Positions 5,601 through 5,996 of a stretch of 5,996 bases of DNA are shown here, in pieces (the stretch's first letter is position 1; every line of letters starts with the position of its first letter). The notes beneath the pieces are model-generated. The model was given only the letters and a program-made list of their open reading frames with translations. It searched no databases and had not been told where the DNA came from. A program made the translations under genes and the position numbers. This DNA comes from Flavobacteriaceae bacterium (GTDB lineage: Bacteria; Bacteroidota; Bacteroidia; Flavobacteriales; Flavobacteriaceae). The stretch lies in contig JAGLKH010000373.1 of assembly GCA_023141985.1 (NCBI GenBank), positions 1 through 5,996 on the forward strand. Reading direction: 5' to 3'.

Positions 5601-5996
5601 TTATTCGTCTATAAAGATTATACCTGTAGTTTCTAAAACTTGTGCCTGGGTGAAATCTTTATTAGAATCGAACCCATTACCATTTATAATACGCTCTTTA
5701 GTTACAAATTTTACAGGTGAATTTGTAAACATCCATTCTGTTTTTTGGTCGTAGAACAATTGGTCCGCATAAAGCGTGTCCTTGTTATGTGTTGTTAATA
5801 TAACATTACCCTGTAGGTCTATAAGGTCTGTTTCGTCGTAGAGTATAGCATAATCGGCTACAACATTGCTTTTATTGTTTTCGTCGTCAAACAAGGTGAG
5901 ATTAATACCTTCAGGAAACTCATAATATGCAAATTCTCTATTGGTATAATTTAACATTTTTGGGCTTATAAGGTGAGATTTCAGCTTTCCGGAATC
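5601..5996 (-). CDS. lptC: LptC-type LPS export protein, C-terminal part (5' end outside window)
   Basis: The minus-strand frame is open to the window edge. It gives 131 residues starting Asp-Ser-Gly-Lys-Leu-Lys-Ser-His-Leu-Ile-Ser-Pro-Lys before the internal Met at 5957. These residues run in register with the later ones and show that the Met is not the start. The pattern fits the LptC fold of repeated beta strands: SGKLKSHLISPKM, then REFAYYEFPEGINLTLFD, VVADYAILYDETDLIDLQGNV, NKDTLYADQLFYDQKTEWMFTN and SPVKFVTKERIINGNGFDSN, ending in IIFIDE. The alternation of 'untransformed/derivative' strands (DLIDLQGNV, DTLYADQL, INGNGFDSN) is characteristic of the LptC/OstA superfamily. LptC is anchored in the inner membrane next to the LptBFG transporter and passes lipopolysaccharide to LptA in the periplasm. 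The N-terminal signal or anchor lies outside the window. The following gene begins after 155 bases containing a hairpin and its own promoter candidate. Confidence 0.85.
   Translation of the reverse strand, partial: DSGKLKSHLISPKMLNYTNREFAYYEFPEGINLTLFDDENNKSNVVADYAILYDETDLIDLQGNVILTTHNKDTLYADQLFYDQKTEWMFTNSPVKFVTKERIINGNGFDSNKDFTQAQVLETTGIIFIDE

Noticed and set aside
5955..5957. ATG at 5957 (minus) as the start of lptC
   Set aside because: The frame stays open to the window edge, and the upstream residues SGKLKSHLISPK fit the LptC strand pattern, so the gene continues beyond the window.
1..5996. A previously undescribed multi-gene system
   Set aside because: All larger genes belong to known core families in a gene order I recall as ordinary for flavobacteria. 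Only the 57-residue protein is unknown, and one small gene does not make a system.

Overview
The window looks like a chromosomal segment from a marine- or environment-type Flavobacteriaceae member (phylum Bacteroidota). The support is low-GC coding with A/T-ending codons, no Shine-Dalgarno sequences before the starts, a Bacteroidetes-type -7 promoter element (TAnnTTTG), a GYDIA-type GHMP kinase, and a gene order that matches what I remember of flavobacterial genomes. The assignment is inferred from sequence features, not from a search.

Left arm (1-1656, plus strand): the 3' half of a class II HMG-CoA reductase gene, with the catalytic Lys, Asp and His visible, is followed by a GYDIA-family GHMP kinase gene. 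Together they point to the mevalonate route to isoprenoid precursors, which flavobacteria use. The reductase stop codon lies inside a block of 7-bp tandem repeats (604-646). The kinase starts at a TTG codon and carries two different palindrome-type dispersed repeats inside its reading frame (904-930 and 1214-1239), both translated.

Centre (1657-3857): a short stem-loop at 1657-1683 separates the convergent genes and probably terminates transcription both ways. On the minus strand follows a 716-residue membrane-anchored, PpiD/SurA-like periplasmic peptidyl-prolyl isomerase.

Right arm (3858-5996, minus strand): read in the direction of transcription, the order is the C-terminal part of an LptC-type LPS-export protein (cut by the window edge), a 155-bp gap with a hairpin and a promoter candidate, a 57-residue two-helix membrane protein, a CNNM/CorC (hemolysin-family) transporter two bases further on, then the isomerase. 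All minus-strand products act in the cell envelope: LPS transport, ion transport and outer-membrane protein folding.

No mobile element, CRISPR array, RNA gene, phage gene or evident new defence or biosynthetic system is present. The gene content is ordinary core genome. The points worth a second look are the repeat-derived peptides inside the kinase, the tandem repeats at the reductase C-terminus, the TTG start with an overlapping short upstream frame, and the small membrane gene next to the transporter.
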